A DNA stretch of 64,000 nt from JAXDMK01 sp963765955 (GCA_963765955.1 CAVXYA010000008.1:62001-126000), one strand, 5' to 3'; shown: positions 38,518 to 48,118, counted from the stretch's first letter. The notes: generated from the sequence alone by a model not told the origin. Numbers and translations are program-made.

Positions 38518-39711
38518 TTGCTGTTGCGTCGTTTCCGCCGTCAAAAGGCACAGTCCGACCCCGTGGCGGTGGTCAGCCGGTTCGTGGACGCGGCCAACCG
38601 CCATGACGCCGACGCCATCGCCAAGTGCCTCCACCCCGACTTCGAGAGCATCCAGCCCATCTACCCGAGCCGGAACTTCCGGGGATCGACCCAGGTCCGG
38701 CGCAACTGGCAGGCCATCTTCGAGAGCGAGCCCGGCTTCCGCCTGAGCCTGGTGCGCTCGTCCTCCGAGGGGAACACCGTGTGGGTCGAGCTCCACGGCG
38801 CCGGGCGCGACGTCGAGGTGGCGGGCGTGTTCATCATGGGCGTCGAGGACGAGCTGGTCCGCTGGGCCCGGGTGTACAGCGCGGTCGTCGAGCAGCCGCC
38901 GCCCAAGATGGCCCCGGCCTCGTCCGAGCCGGCGGAGGCGGCCGCCCGGCCGCTCACCGTCAAGGAGGAGGCGGAGGCCCTGCGGCAGATGATCGACGCC
39001 GGCCGCCCGTCCGAGGTCGAGGAGCCGCCCGCCGCCTCCGACGTGCCCCTATCCGATGCGCCCGTCTCGGAGGCGCCGGTTTCGGAGGCGGACCCCTTCG
39101 CCGACGCCGCCTACGCCGCGGTCGAGCCCGACCAGGTCGAGGATCAGGCCGCCGAACCGCCGGCGGTCGAGGAGACGGACGCGGGTGTCGTCGTAGCCCC
39201 CGCAGCCGCCGACGCCGTCGAAGCGGACGCCGACGACGCGGACGACGACGACGACGACGAGGACGAGTACGACGACGATGACGACGACGATGAAGACGAT
39301 GACGAAGACGACGATGACGATGAAGACGACGAGCACGACGAAGGCGACGAGCAGGACGGGGACGACGGCGCGGTAGACGAGCACGACGACGGGGGCGGGG
39401 ATGAGGTCGTCGGGCAGGACACCACCGGGTGGGCCGACGTGGCCGCGGCGGCCCAGCCGGTGGAGCCGACGACAGCACCGGACGACGAAGTCGACGAGTT
39501 CTGGGCCGGCGCCCAGGTGCACGACCTGGTCGGCGGCGAGAAGCGTCGTCGTCGGGGTCGCGACAAGGGCGAGACCGGCGGCGGACTCGGATGGGGGGGC
39601 GACGACGACGCCATGGTCGTCGACCTGACCGGACGGCGGTCCGACGACGACGACGCCGACGACGGGCCCGGCCGACCGGGCCGCCGCCGGGGCGGCCGCC
39701 GCCGCCGCTAG
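38518..39711 (+). CDS. SnoaL-like (NTF2-fold) protein with long poly-Asp tail
   Basis: 397 aa from TTG 38518, picked because AGGAGG sits 8 nt upstream; GTG 38512 would be too close. Residues 10-125 form an NTF2/SnoaL-like domain (VAVVSRFVDAANRHDADAIA KCLHPDFE, VWVELHGAGRDVEVAGVFIM G). The remainder is disordered: Pro/Ala/Glu-rich, then about 55 residues almost all Asp and Glu (39228-39350), then VDEFWAGAQVHDLVGGEKRRRR and a very basic C-terminus (RPGRRRGGRRRR). An acidic block followed by a basic end suggests binding to nucleic acid or basic proteins. It overlaps the convergent gene by 4 bp. Confidence 0.75.
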   Translation: MLLRRFRRQKAQSDPVAVVSRFVDAANRHDADAIAKCLHPDFESIQPIYPSRNFRGSTQVRRNWQAIFESEPGFRLSLVRSSSEGNTVWVELHGAGRDVEVAGVFIMGVEDELVRWARVYSAVVEQPPPKMAPASSEPAEAAARPLTVKEEAEALRQMIDAGRPSEVEEPPAASDVPLSDAPVSEAPVSEADPFADAAYAAVEPDQVEDQAAEPPAVEETDAGVVVAPAAADAVEADADDADDDDDDEDEYDDDDDDDEDDDEDDDDDEDDEHDEGDEQDGDDGAVDEHDDGGGDEVVGQDTTGWADVAAAAQPVEPTTAPDDEVDEFWAGAQVHDLVGGEKRRRRGRDKGETGGGLGWGGDDDAMVVDLTGRRSDDDDADDGPGRPGRRRGGRRRR

Positions 39712-40256
39712 CGGGCGGGCGGGTCCGGGGCGGGCGGGCCAGACGTGTCCGGACCAAAAGTCTCCGGAGCGGACGGGTCCGGAGCGGGCGGGGAAAGCTG
39801 TTCGAGGAGGGCGTCCACGATCGACACTGCTCCCGCCGAGCGTTCCCAGGCGTCCCCTATCCCCTGGTGGTCGGCCAGGCCGGCGCCGTCGGGTGGGCGG
39901 CCCAGGGCCTCGGTGCACGCCGCGGCCAGGGTGGCCGGCTCCACCTCGTCGCCGTAGGCGGGGAACGCCTCCAGGCCGTCCCACAGCGTGTCCGGCGGCG
40001 CAGCCGGCGACGTACCGGCGGCCAGCGCCGCCGACACCTCGTCGAACACCTCGTAGGTGCCCATCCCCGCCGGCCGCCGGTACCCGGCCACCGGATGGAG
40101 GCGCCACTCGACGGTGATCCCGCCCGGCCCGTCGTCCCGCAGCCACACCTGCGACCCGTTGACGTAGGCGTCGACCGGGGCCCCGAACCGCTCGTCGAGC
40201 GCTCGCACGAGGTCCTCCGACACCCTCCACACGCACGTGGGCACCGGGGCGGCCAT
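39708..40256 (-). CDS. Uncharacterised protein
   Basis: 182 aa. The first 130 residues look folded (VWRVSEDLVRALDERFGAPV DAYVNGSQVWL, TVEWRLHPVAGYRRP, DTLWDGLEAFPAYGDEVEPA); the rest is a Pro-rich tail (PPAPDPSAPETFGPDTSGPP). No known family seen. It stands alone on the minus strand, divergent from the peptidase gene. Confidence 0.68.
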   Translation of the reverse strand: MAAPVPTCVWRVSEDLVRALDERFGAPVDAYVNGSQVWLRDDGPGGITVEWRLHPVAGYRRPAGMGTYEVFDEVSAALAAGTSPAAPPDTLWDGLEAFPAYGDEVEPATLAAACTEALGRPPDGAGLADHQGIGDAWERSAGAVSIVDALLEQLSPPAPDPSAPETFGPDTSGPPAPDPPAR

Positions 40257-40294
40257 GCCCCCAGTGTGGCTCCGACGCCTGCCACTATGGGCCG

Positions 40295-41723
40295 GTGACC
40301 CGGCGCCCCCTCCGCTGGGCGGTGGCCGTGCTGGTGGCGCTGGCCGCGTGCGGAGGAGGCGGCGACGGCCGGGCCGACCGAGCCCCGACCGAGTCCACGG
40401 CCCCCCGCGATTCCTCCGGATCGCCGCTGACCTCCCTCCCGGCGGCCACCGCCCCCTCGTGCCCGGCGATCCCGGCCCGGGCCGCGCCCCCGGCCGACCG
40501 GCCCCGGTACGTCCTGAGCGTCAACATCAACCCTGGCGAGGGGACTGGTCCAGGGGCAGCAGACGGTGGCGTTCACGCCCGACCTCCCCACCGACGAGCT
40601 CGTGTTCCGCCTGTGGCCCAACGGCCCTCGCCCCGCCCTCGGCGGCGCCCGCCTGGACACGGGACCGATCACCGTCGACGGGGTGGACGTCCCCGCCACC
40701 CGGGCCGATGCCACCACCCTGGTGGTGAACCCGGGCCGCACGATCGCCCCCGGCACCACGGTCGACATCGCCCTGACGTGGACGCTCGCCGTGCCCGGAC
40801 CGGCCAACGACCGCATCGCCCGGGAGGGCGACTCGATGCGCCTGGGCTCCTTCTTCCCGATCCTGCCGTGGGAGCCGGGCGTGGGCTGGGCCCGGGAAGC
40901 GGCGGTGGGCGACTTCGCCGAGGCGTCCGCCGCCCCGACCGCCGACTTCGACCTCACCGTCACCGTGCCCGACGGCTACGACGTCCTGGCCAGCGGCGAA
41001 CCCGTGTCCCCCGACTCGAACCACTTCCGGGCCACCGCCATGCGGGACGTGGCGGTGTCGGTTGGCCGCTTCGACGACCTCGTCACCGCCGTCGCCCACG
41101 CCCCCGACCCGGTCCAGGTGACGGTCGGGGTCCACACCGGGGTCCCGGCCCGGGCCGACGTGCTCCTCGACCAGGTGGTGCAAGCCCTGGAGGCCTTCGG
41201 CGAGCGCTACGGGCCCTACCCGTGGACCACGTTCACCCTGGCCCTCACGCCCGGGCTGGGGGGCGGGATCGAGTACCCGGGCCACGTCATGCAGGGACCG
41301 TTCACCGAGGGCGACATCACCTTCCACGAGGTCGGCCACATGTGGTTCTACGGCCTGGTGGGCAACGACCAGGGCCGCGATCCGTGGCTCGACGAGGGCC
41401 TCACCACGTGGGTCGAGGCCCGCCACCAGCGCACGCTCGAGCTCTACGTGGCCCAGGACATCCCCCGGATCGCCGAGGGCCACCTGGGCGAGCCCATGTC
41501 GTTCTGGACCCTGCGGCCCCTCTACTACCAGGACGGCGTCTACACCCAGGGGGCCCAGGCGCTCGCCGCCCTCGGCCCGCCGGAGCTGGTCGACTGCGCG
41601 CTCCGGGTGTACGTCGCCCAGAACGCCTACCGCATCGCCACGCCCGACGACCTGGTGGCGGCGGCGTCGGCCGTGTTCCCCGACGCCGCCCAGACCCTGG
41701 CCCGCTTCGGCATCACCCCGTAG
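40295..41723 (+). CDS. M1-type zinc metallopeptidase lipoprotein (one frameshift)
   Basis: About 475 aa once a frameshift near 40542 is repaired. The N-terminus is a lipoprotein signal (RWAVAVLVALAACGG, lipobox LAAC). After a disordered stretch, RPRYVLSVNINPGEG changes frame to LVQGQQTVAFTPDLPTDELV FRLWPNG, the N-terminal beta domain of M1 aminopeptidase-like proteins. The zinc site is intact: HEVGHMWFYG, with the third ligand Glu in WLDEGLTTW. GGIEYPGHV replaces the usual GAMEN exopeptidase loop, so substrate handling may differ from classic aminopeptidases. Exported and lipid-anchored. Confidence 0.82.
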
Positions 41724-41744
41724 CGGGGCCGGCCCCGCTCCCGA

Positions 41745-42608
41745 TCAGTCCTCGGTCTGCTCCCGCAGGAAGCGCTCGAGCTCGTCGGCCAGGGCGTCGC
41801 CCGACATGAGCTCGAGGCTGCCGCCCTCGTCGGGGTCGTCGGCGTGGTCCTCGAGGCGCCGGACGTAGGCGGACACGTCGTCGTCGCTGTCGACCACCTC
41901 GCTCACCTGGCGCTCGTAGTCGGCGGCCATGACCTGGAGGTCGGCCGTGAAGAGCGAGGTCGAGAGGAGGCGGGCGGCCCGCTCCACCAGCGCCAGCGAC
42001 GCCTTGGGCGACGGGGTGGCGGCCACGTAGTGGGGCACCGCCGCCCACAGTGAAGCCGACGGGATGTCGGCCCTGCTGAACGCCTCGTGGAGCACGCCGA
42101 CGATGCCGGTGGGGCCTTCGTAGGTGGACCGGGTGAGGCCCAGCCGTTGCACCAGGTCGCTGTCGGCGGCCGTACCGGTGACCCGGACGGGACGGGTGTG
42201 GGCCACGTCGGCCAAGAGGGCACCCAGGGTGACGACCAGCTCCACGCCCAGCGAGGTGGCCACCTCGACTAGCTCCTCGGTGAAGGTCCGCCACTTGAGC
42301 TGGGGCTCGGAGCCGAGCAGCACGATCACGTCGCGCGACGTCCCCGGCAGCGACGCCGCCGACAGCTCGTTGGACGGCCACACGATCTCGCGGCCCATGT
42401 CGTCGTTGAGCTGGACGTGGGGCCGGGTGGACGAGAAGTCGAAGAAGTCCTCGGGGTCGACGGTGGCGAACGTCTTGGCCTGCCAGCGGTCGCGGAGGTA
42501 GCGGACGGCGGACGAGGCCGCGTCTCCGGCGTCGTTCCACCCCTCGAAGGCCGCCAGTAGCACCGGCCGCCGCAGCGTCGGATGCGACTCCCACAGCACG
42601 TGGTCCAT
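41745..42608 (-). CDS. PAC2-family protein
   Basis: 287 aa. Starts MDHVLWESHPTLRRPVLLAA FEGWNDAGDAAS, then the PAC2 core: VIVLLGSEPQLKWRTFTEEL, GVELVVTLGALLADVAHTRP VRVTG, YEGPTGIVGVLHEAF and SLWAAVPHYVAATPSPKASL AL. The family is related to eukaryotic proteasome assembly chaperone 2 and is widespread in actinobacteria, where its role is not settled. The acidic C-terminus may interact with partners. It lies downstream of the methyltransferase-rhodanese pair. Confidence 0.85.
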   Translation of the reverse strand: MDHVLWESHPTLRRPVLLAAFEGWNDAGDAASSAVRYLRDRWQAKTFATVDPEDFFDFSSTRPHVQLNDDMGREIVWPSNELSAASLPGTSRDVIVLLGSEPQLKWRTFTEELVEVATSLGVELVVTLGALLADVAHTRPVRVTGTAADSDLVQRLGLTRSTYEGPTGIVGVLHEAFSRADIPSASLWAAVPHYVAATPSPKASLALVERAARLLSTSLFTADLQVMAADYERQVSEVVDSDDDVSAYVRRLEDHADDPDEGGSLELMSGDALADELERFLREQTED

Positions 42609-42637
42609 CACGCCGAGGGTACCCGGGCGGGGGACCG

Positions 42638-43051
42638 TCACCCCCTCATTCGCGTGCCGGCTGCGCCGACGTCCTCTCCGCGGGCCTGCCCGAATGCCGC
42701 CTGGACGCCGCCGTCGAGGTCGGTGGCCCGGTGGAGGCCGAGCTGCTGCAGGCTGAGGGCGGCCAGGGTCGAGGCGTAGCCCTCGTTGCACACGAGCACC
42801 ACGACCTGGTCGATGCCGGTGACCTCGGGGATGCAGTGGGGCGACGTCGGGTCGAGGCGCCACTCGAGGACGTTGCGGTCGACGACGACCGCGCCCGGAA
42901 GCTCGCCGTCGCGGTCGCGCTGCTCGACCGGGCGGATGTCGACGATCAGCGCGCCTCCGGCCCGGAGAGCAGGGAGCTCTTCCACAGTCGGACGGTGGGG
43001 AAGCCGGCGGCGGGCGTCCTCGAGGACCCTGTCGATCGTGGGGATGGTCAT
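42638..43051 (-). CDS. Rhodanese-like domain protein
   Basis: 137 aa. Single rhodanese domain: PTVEELPALRAGGALIVDIRP, GELPGAVVVDRNVLEWRLDP and the active loop VLVCNEGYASTLAALSL with a catalytic Cys in CNEGYAS, the usual C-x-x-G-x-x-S. It carries sulfane sulfur or acts as a phosphatase-like fold. It overlaps the upstream methyltransferase stop as ATGA. Confidence 0.85.
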   Translation of the reverse strand: MTIPTIDRVLEDARRRLPHRPTVEELPALRAGGALIVDIRPVEQRDRDGELPGAVVVDRNVLEWRLDPTSPHCIPEVTGIDQVVVLVCNEGYASTLAALSLQQLGLHRATDLDGGVQAAFGQARGEDVGAAGTRMRG

Positions 43052-43863
43052 GCGACGTCGGCCACGACGACACGCACCCGCTGGGTGAGGGGGATTCCCT
43101 CCGGGGTACGGGAGGCGGCGAGCGCGGCGAACGCCTCCTGGCGCAGACCCTCGAGATCGTCTGGGGCCAGGACCTCGTACAGGGCCCGATACCCGTTCGA
43201 CCAGCCCCAGTCCCACCACGCCTGCTCGTCGGCGAAGTGGAACCCGATCTCCACCTGCTCGTCCCCGACCACGTCGAAGCCGGCGTCGGCCACGACCACC
43301 CGCAGGTCGAAGTCGGAGCGGAAGGGCACGTCCATGGGCCGGAGGACCCGAGGACCGAACTTGCCGAACACGGCGCCCATCCACTCCCACCCGGGGGCTC
43401 CCGCGGGAACGGACGCCACGAAGCGGCCGCCCGGCACCAACACCCGGCGAGCTTCGGCCGCGGCGGCCGGCGGGTCGGGCAGGAGGTGAAGCACCATCTG
43501 GCTGAGGACGACGTCGAACGAGGCCTCCTCCATGTCGAGCGCCTGGGCGTCGCCCTTGCGGACGGTGGCGTTGTCGAGGCCGGCCGCCTCCAGCTCGGAC
43601 CCGAGCATCGCCACCATCTCGTCCGACAGGTCGACCCCCACCACCCGGCCCATGGGTCCGACCGCGGCCGTCGCGGGCAGGAGGGTCGCCCCCCGCCCGC
43701 AACCGACGTCGAGCACCCGCTCACCGAGCTGCAGGTCGGCGATCTCCACCAGTCGCGCCCCGAACGAGGTGAAGAAGGGGAGGATCGTGTCGTAGGTGGC
43801 GGCCGTCCGCCCGAAGAGGGCGGCCACCGCGTGGGGGTCGAGGCTCATGGGGTCAGGAGTCAT
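43048..43863 (-). CDS. SAM-dependent methyltransferase (UbiE-like)
   Basis: 271 aa. Class I methyltransferase: FGRTAATYDTILPFFTSFGA, motif I ERVLDVGCGRGATLLPA, GVDLSDEMVAML, motif II SFDVVLSQMVLHLLPDPPAA and PGGRFVASVPAG. Similar to the UbiE/COQ5 group; the substrate is unknown. It overlaps rhodanese by 4 bp, and its start lies within the end of the kinase fragment if that is read in its repaired frame. Confidence 0.85.
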   Translation of the reverse strand: MTPDPMSLDPHAVAALFGRTAATYDTILPFFTSFGARLVEIADLQLGERVLDVGCGRGATLLPATAAVGPMGRVVGVDLSDEMVAMLGSELEAAGLDNATVRKGDAQALDMEEASFDVVLSQMVLHLLPDPPAAAAEARRVLVPGGRFVASVPAGAPGWEWMGAVFGKFGPRVLRPMDVPFRSDFDLRVVVADAGFDVVGDEQVEIGFHFADEQAWWDWGWSNGYRALYEVLAPDDLEGLRQEAFAALAASRTPEGIPLTQRVRVVVADVA

Positions 43864-44350
43864 GGGCGGGCCTGGTCACAGGGACAGTGAAGCCGATGGC
43901 CGCGCCTCCCGCCTCCCGGTCGGCGGCCGAGATGACAGGCCCGGCCGCTGCCCCCGGAGTCGGCCGACTGGGTGAAGCGGTCGAACACGGTGGCCAACGC
44001 CTCGGGCGGGAACCCAGGCCCGGAGTCGACGACCACGAAGCGCACCGCGTCGCCGTCCACGGTCACGTCGACGCCCACCTCGCCGCCGGGGGGCGTGTGG
44101 CGCACCGCGTTCGACAGCAGGTTGGCCAGCACCTGGCGGATGCGGCTGGGGTCGACGTCGACCTCGGGCACGTCCTCGGCCACTGTCGAGCGGAGGGCCA
44201 CGCCCTTCCTCGCGGCCAGGGTGGCGTGGCCTTCGACCGCGTCCGCCACCAGAGGCGAGGGGTGGGTCCGCTCGGGGTGCAGGGCCAACCGGCCGGCGTC
44301 GGTGCGGAAGTTCCCGGCAGGCCCTGTGCCGTCGTCGAGGCCCCGCCGGT
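43853..44350 (-). pseudogene. Truncated, frameshifted histidine kinase (ATPase domain only)
   Basis: What remains is the end of a sensor kinase: GRLALHPERTHPSPLVADAV EGH (just after the H-box helix), N-box VLANLLSNAVRHTPPGGEVG, G1 VVDSGPGFPPEALATVFDRF TQSAD. The G2 region GGSGLGL is broken by small indels near 43935-43950; in the shifted frame it goes on ISAADREAGGAAIGFTVPVT RPAHDS and stops at 43853. The sensor and His-box domains are absent; in their place is the 73-bp array. It has no paired regulator next to it. Confidence 0.75.
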
Positions 44351-44377
44351 GACGGCGGGGGTGGCGGTCGCCGTCGG

Positions 44378-44650
44378 GAGCGGATGGCGCGGGAGGCCCC
44401 GTGGAGGGACCACGAGTGGCGATCGCTCGCCCCGGCCGCGGGTCGCCCCCGAGCGGATGGCGCGGGAGGCCCCGTGGAGGGACCACGAGTGGCGATCGCT
44501 CGCCCCGGCGGACGGGTCGCCCCCGAGCGGATGGCGCGGGAGGCCCCGTGGAGGGACCACCTGTGGCGATCGCTCGCCCCGGCCGCGGGTCGCCCCCGAG
44601 CGGATGGCGCGGGAGGCCCCGTGGAGGGACCACCTGTGGCGATCGCTCGC
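44378..44650. repeat. 73-bp tandem repeat array 2 (four copies) at the truncated kinase
   Basis: Four units with GTGGAGGGAC at 44401, 44474, 44548 and 44621 (period 73, 74, 73). Each holds GGGACCAC(GA/CT)GTGGC, GATCGCTCGC, a G/C-rich part, GAGCGGATGGCGCGGGAGG and back. The reverse complement shares the core of array 1 (GGCGAGCGATCGCCACTCG, then TGGTCCC) and the same unit length, so both are one family. The array fills the space between the sigma-gene stop (44671) and the kinase remnant. Confidence 0.85.
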
Positions 44651-44670
44651 CTGGAACGGGGCGCCGTCGG

Positions 44671-45971
44671 TCAGGGTGGCGGGCCGACCTCGGCCAGGCG
44701 GCGGGCGAGGTAGCGGCGCTCGGCGTCGGTCGCGGCCAGGGCGAGGGCCTGGCGGTAGGCGGTGGCGGCCTCCGGTCGCCGGTCGAGGCGGCGCAGCAGG
44801 TCGGCGCGGGTGGCGGGCAGGAGGCGGTAGCCGGGTAGGGCGCCGGACGCCTCCAGCCGCTCGACGAGGGCCAGCCCGACGGCGGGGCCGTCGGCCATGG
44901 CGACCGCCACCGCCCGGTTCAGCTCCACCACCGGCGACGGCGCCACCCGGCCGAGCTCGGCGTAGAGCTGAGTGATCTCGGTCCAATCGGTGTCCGCCGG
45001 CGTGAGCGGCGGTGGCGTGGCAGGCGGCGATGGCGGCCTGGATCTGGTACGGCCCGGGCTGCCGGCGGCGGAGGGCGGCGTCGAGCACGGCCACGCCCTC
45101 TTCGATGCCGGCCCGGTCCCACCGGGCGCGGTCCTGGTGCTCGAGGGGCACGAACTCGCCGGCGGGGTCGACGCGGGTCGACCGGCGGGCGTCGTGGAGG
45201 AGCATGAGCGCCAGCAGTCCGAGGGCCTCCGGTTCGTCGGGCATGAGCTCGGCCAGGGTGCGGGCCAGACGGATGGCCTCGGCGCACAGGCCCGACCGCA
45301 CCAGGTCGGCGCCGGACGTGGCCGAGTAGCCCTCGTTGAACGACAGGTACAGCACGGCCAGCACCGCGGCCGTTCGGTCCGGGAGCTGATGGGCGGGCGG
45401 CACCCGGTAGGGGATGCCGGCGTTGCGGATCTTGCGCTTGGCCCGCACCAGCCGCTGGGCCATCGTCGCCTCCGGCACCAGGAATGCCCGGGCGATCTCG
45501 GTGGTGGTGAGACCGCCGAGGGTGCGCAGGGTGAGGGCGACCTGCGCCTCGAGGGCGAGGGCCGGGTGGCAGCAGGTGAAGATCAGCCGGAGGCGGTCGT
45601 CGACGATGCCGCTCTCGTCGGCACCCCAGTCGTCGGGACCGCGTCCGTCGTCGTCGTCGTCGGAGGCGGTCCCGGCGCCCTCGTCAGGCCCGATGTCGTC
45701 CGGCGTCACCGCGACCACCCGGGCCGCGGCCGCCCCCGCCGAGTCGTGGCGCAGCCGGTCGATGGCCCGGTTGCGGGCGGTGGTCGTGAGCCAGGCCCCC
45801 GGACGGCGGGGGACGCCGTCGCCCGGCCAGCGTTCCAAGGCCCGGGCGAAGGCGTCCTGGGCGCACTCCTCGGCCAGGTCCCAGTCGCCCGTCGTCCGGA
45901 TGAGGGTGGCGACGACACGACCCCACTCCTCCCGGAACGCTCGGGCGACCGCGACTCTCGACCTCGTCCAA
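44671..45971 (-). pseudogene. ECF42-type RNA polymerase sigma factor with at least two frameshifts
   Basis: About 430 aa in all. Sigma region 2 and the long C-terminal DUF6596-like domain of this group are clear: AFREEWGRVVATLIRTTGDWDLAEEC, ARNRAIDRLRHDSAG, DDRLRLIFTCCHPALALEAQ, LRTLGGLTTTEIARAFLVPE, LYLSFNEGYSATSGADLVRS and AAIAACHATPPLTPADTDWT EITQLYAELG. The start is probably TTG 45971 (MDEVE), but the frame shifts within eight codons, near 45950. It shifts again near 45013. The last part (VELNRAVAVAMADGPAVG to EVGPPP) ends at 44671. The YCII gene just upstream is its usual partner. Confidence 0.8.
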
Positions 45972-46319
45972 CTACATGTCCCAGATGGGCCGGATCTCGA
46001 TGGTGCCGCTGCGGGCGGCCGGGATCTTGGCCGCCACCTCGATGGCCTCGTCGAGGTCCTGGCACTCGACGACGTAGTAGCCGCCGATCTGCTCCTTGGT
46101 CTCGGCGAAGGGCCCGTCGGCGGTGAGCACCTGGCCCTCGCTGACCCGGACGGTGGTGGAGTCGGTGGTGGGCCGCAGCCGCTCGCCACCCTGGAGGACG
46201 CCGCGGGCGCCCATCTCGTCGGCAAATGCGCCGTACTCGGCCATCGACGCCGCGCCCTCCTCCGGGCTCAGGGCCTGCTGGGCGTCCTCGTCGTTGCAGA
46301 TCAGCAGCACGTATCGCAT
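45972..46319 (-). CDS. YCII-related (DGPF) domain protein
   Basis: 115 aa: MRYVLLICNDEDAQQALSPEE, RPTTDSTTVRVSEGQVLTAD GPFAETKEQIGGYYVVECQD, ending IPAARSGTIEIRPIWDM. This is the DGPF form of the YCII family that accompanies ECF42 sigma factors; the sigma gene begins immediately after its stop. Its role in that pair is thought to be regulatory but is not established. Confidence 0.88.
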   Translation of the reverse strand: MRYVLLICNDEDAQQALSPEEGAASMAEYGAFADEMGARGVLQGGERLRPTTDSTTVRVSEGQVLTADGPFAETKEQIGGYYVVECQDLDEAIEVAAKIPAARSGTIEIRPIWDM

Positions 46320-46406
46320 GGTGTCCTCCTCGTCGGGCGTACGTCCCTACGACGGACGGACCGATCCGAATCGACAGGTCGGACCGGAATTTCTGGCGCC
46401 TTGTCG

Positions 46407-46955
46407 TCAGCCGCGAGGCTGGCGGAGGAGGCGGCGGAAGGTGGCGGGGGGCGGTGGTGGGACCTGTCGGCGCGCCTCCTCGGACGTCGCCCGGCGGCGG
46501 CGCATCTCGAGGCGCAGGCTCTCCTCGCCCTTGGCCATGGCCCAGTGGTGGTTGGCCGCGAAGGCGGGCTTGAGGAGCCAGGCCAGGCGGCGCAGCAGGG
46601 GCTTGGCCGCCTGCACCCGCCAGTCGTAGGTGATGACGACCTCGGGGCCGTCCTGGACGAAGGTCCACACGCCGGTGCCGTTCAGGTCGCCGGACGCGGC
46701 GAGGGCGAAGCCGGTGTCGGTGAGGGGCTCGGTGAGCGTCAGCGTCCACCTCAGGGTGTAGGGCAGCCACCCCTTGGTGTGCAGCTCGTTGGCGCTGCCC
46801 ACGAAGTCCGGACCGCCTTCGCTCACCCGGCGGACGCTGAGGTACACCGACGGCCACCAGGTCGGAAGCGTGTCGGCGTTGCCGAGCACGTCCTTGACCT
46901 CGGCGATGGTGCCCGGCACCCGCCAGACGGTGACGAAGTGGTAAGAGCTGCTCAT
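46407..46955 (-). CDS. SRPBCC (polyketide cyclase/START-like) protein
   Basis: 182 aa. Starts MSSSYHFVTVWRVPGTIAEV KDVLGNADTLPTWWPSVYLS, a typical START/Bet v1-like opening, then TLRWTLTLTEPLTDTGFALA ASGDLNGTGVWTF and VVITYDWRVQAAKPLLRRLA WLLKPAFAANHHWAM. This fold has a deep hydrophobic cavity for lipids or similar ligands. The ligand is unknown. The Arg/Pro-rich tail is likely disordered. Confidence 0.8.
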   Translation of the reverse strand: MSSSYHFVTVWRVPGTIAEVKDVLGNADTLPTWWPSVYLSVRRVSEGGPDFVGSANELHTKGWLPYTLRWTLTLTEPLTDTGFALAASGDLNGTGVWTFVQDGPEVVITYDWRVQAAKPLLRRLAWLLKPAFAANHHWAMAKGEESLRLEMRRRRATSEEARRQVPPPPPATFRRLLRQPRG

Positions 46956-47038
46956 CCCGAAACCGGACGGTACACCTCGCCTCCTCCCGGGCACCGGGCG
47001 GCACACGCGGCCCCCGCAACCTCCTGCGGGCCGGGTCC

Positions 47039-48118
47039 CTACCCGGCGCCGACCGGCTCGGGCGAGCGGCCGGAGACCAGGGCGTGGCGGTCGGCCAGCG
47101 CCGTCCGGGCGATGACGGCTGCCGGGTGTGCCTGGTCGTCGGCGATCTCGTGCAGGACCTCGAGGCCCCTGGGGGCGATGGCCGACAGGGCGGTCGCGGC
47201 CGCCTCGCTGAGGGGCAGGGAGGGTCCGAGGAGGGTCACCCGCAGCGTCGGCACCGCGGCCACCGCACCCACCCGGCCGAGGGCGGTCACCGCCTCCGCC
47301 CGCAACGCCCCGGGACCGACGTGCACGACGGCGATCAGGGGTTGGACGGAACGGGGCGAGCCGATCCGGCCCAGGGCCCGGGCGGCCCGGATCCGTACGC
47401 CCGGCGACGGGTCGGCCTCCAGGACCTCGAGCAGGTCGTCGACGCTGTCGAGGGCGTGGAACCGTCCCAGCAGCTCCACCGCCAGGCCCCGGGTCGCGTC
47501 GCACGGGGAGTCCAGGCACGGCGGGAGCAGGGACACCGGCCAGTCACGGATCTGCTGGATGGCGTCGGCGGCGACGTCGATCGGCAAGCCCCGGGGGCCC
47601 GCCACCGCACCCATGAGGGGGACGACACCAGCCGGTTGGCCGACCCGGCCGAGGGCCCGGGCGGCCGCCGTCCGCACGACGGGCCGGGGGTCGTCGAGGA
47701 GGGGGACGAGGTCGAGGACGGCGTAGGACGACCCGACGTCGCCCAGCAGGGTGCAGGCGGCCGCCCGCTGCGTCGCCCGCCGGCTGCGGCACTGGCGCCG
47801 GGCGGCCTCGGTGGCGCCCCGGCTCTCGAGCAGGCGGGCCAGGGTCTCCCGGTCCTCACCCCGGAGGGCGGGCAGGAGGGCCCGGGCCTTGGTCTCGACC
47901 AACCTGGGGTCGGCGTGGTCCAGCTCGGCCAGAGCACCGGCCGATTCCTCGGGGCCGCCCAACGTGCGGTAGAGGGCGGAGCGGACCATGGCCTCCCGCT
48001 CGGCCAGCAGCGTCCGCCGCCGGCGACGACGGCCCGCGCCGGCCCATGCCGCCAGCCCGAGGAGGACGGCGCAGCCGAGCGTGCAGGCGATGGCGGTGAG
48101 GACGAAGGCGAGGGTCAT
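47039..48118 (-). CDS. Membrane-anchored HEAT-repeat protein
   Basis: 359 aa. One N-terminal membrane helix (LAFVLTAIACTLGCAVLLGL AAW) followed by basic residues, so the rest is cytoplasmic. It then has a run of HEAT/PBS-lyase-like repeats: VRTAAARALGRVGQPAGVVP L, VRIRAARALGRIGSPRSVQP L, ALRAEAVTALGRVGAVAAVP TL. These bind proteins. Its ATG overlaps the stop of the response regulator (ATGA at 48115-48118), so the two are coupled: a membrane scaffold controlled by, or reading, the regulator. Confidence 0.8.
   Translation of the reverse strand: MTLAFVLTAIACTLGCAVLLGLAAWAGAGRRRRRRTLLAEREAMVRSALYRTLGGPEESAGALAELDHADPRLVETKARALLPALRGEDRETLARLLESRGATEAARRQCRSRRATQRAAACTLLGDVGSSYAVLDLVPLLDDPRPVVRTAAARALGRVGQPAGVVPLMGAVAGPRGLPIDVAADAIQQIRDWPVSLLPPCLDSPCDATRGLAVELLGRFHALDSVDDLLEVLEADPSPGVRIRAARALGRIGSPRSVQPLIAVVHVGPGALRAEAVTALGRVGAVAAVPTLRVTLLGPSLPLSEAAATALSAIAPRGLEVLHEIADDQAHPAAVIARTALADRHALVSGRSPEPVGAG

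Noticed and set aside
39049..40236. Long minus-strand frame with poly-Val stretches
   Set aside because: It is the antisense image of the GAC/GAT-rich acidic tail of the plus-strand SnoaL-like gene and has no family match or ribosome binding site.
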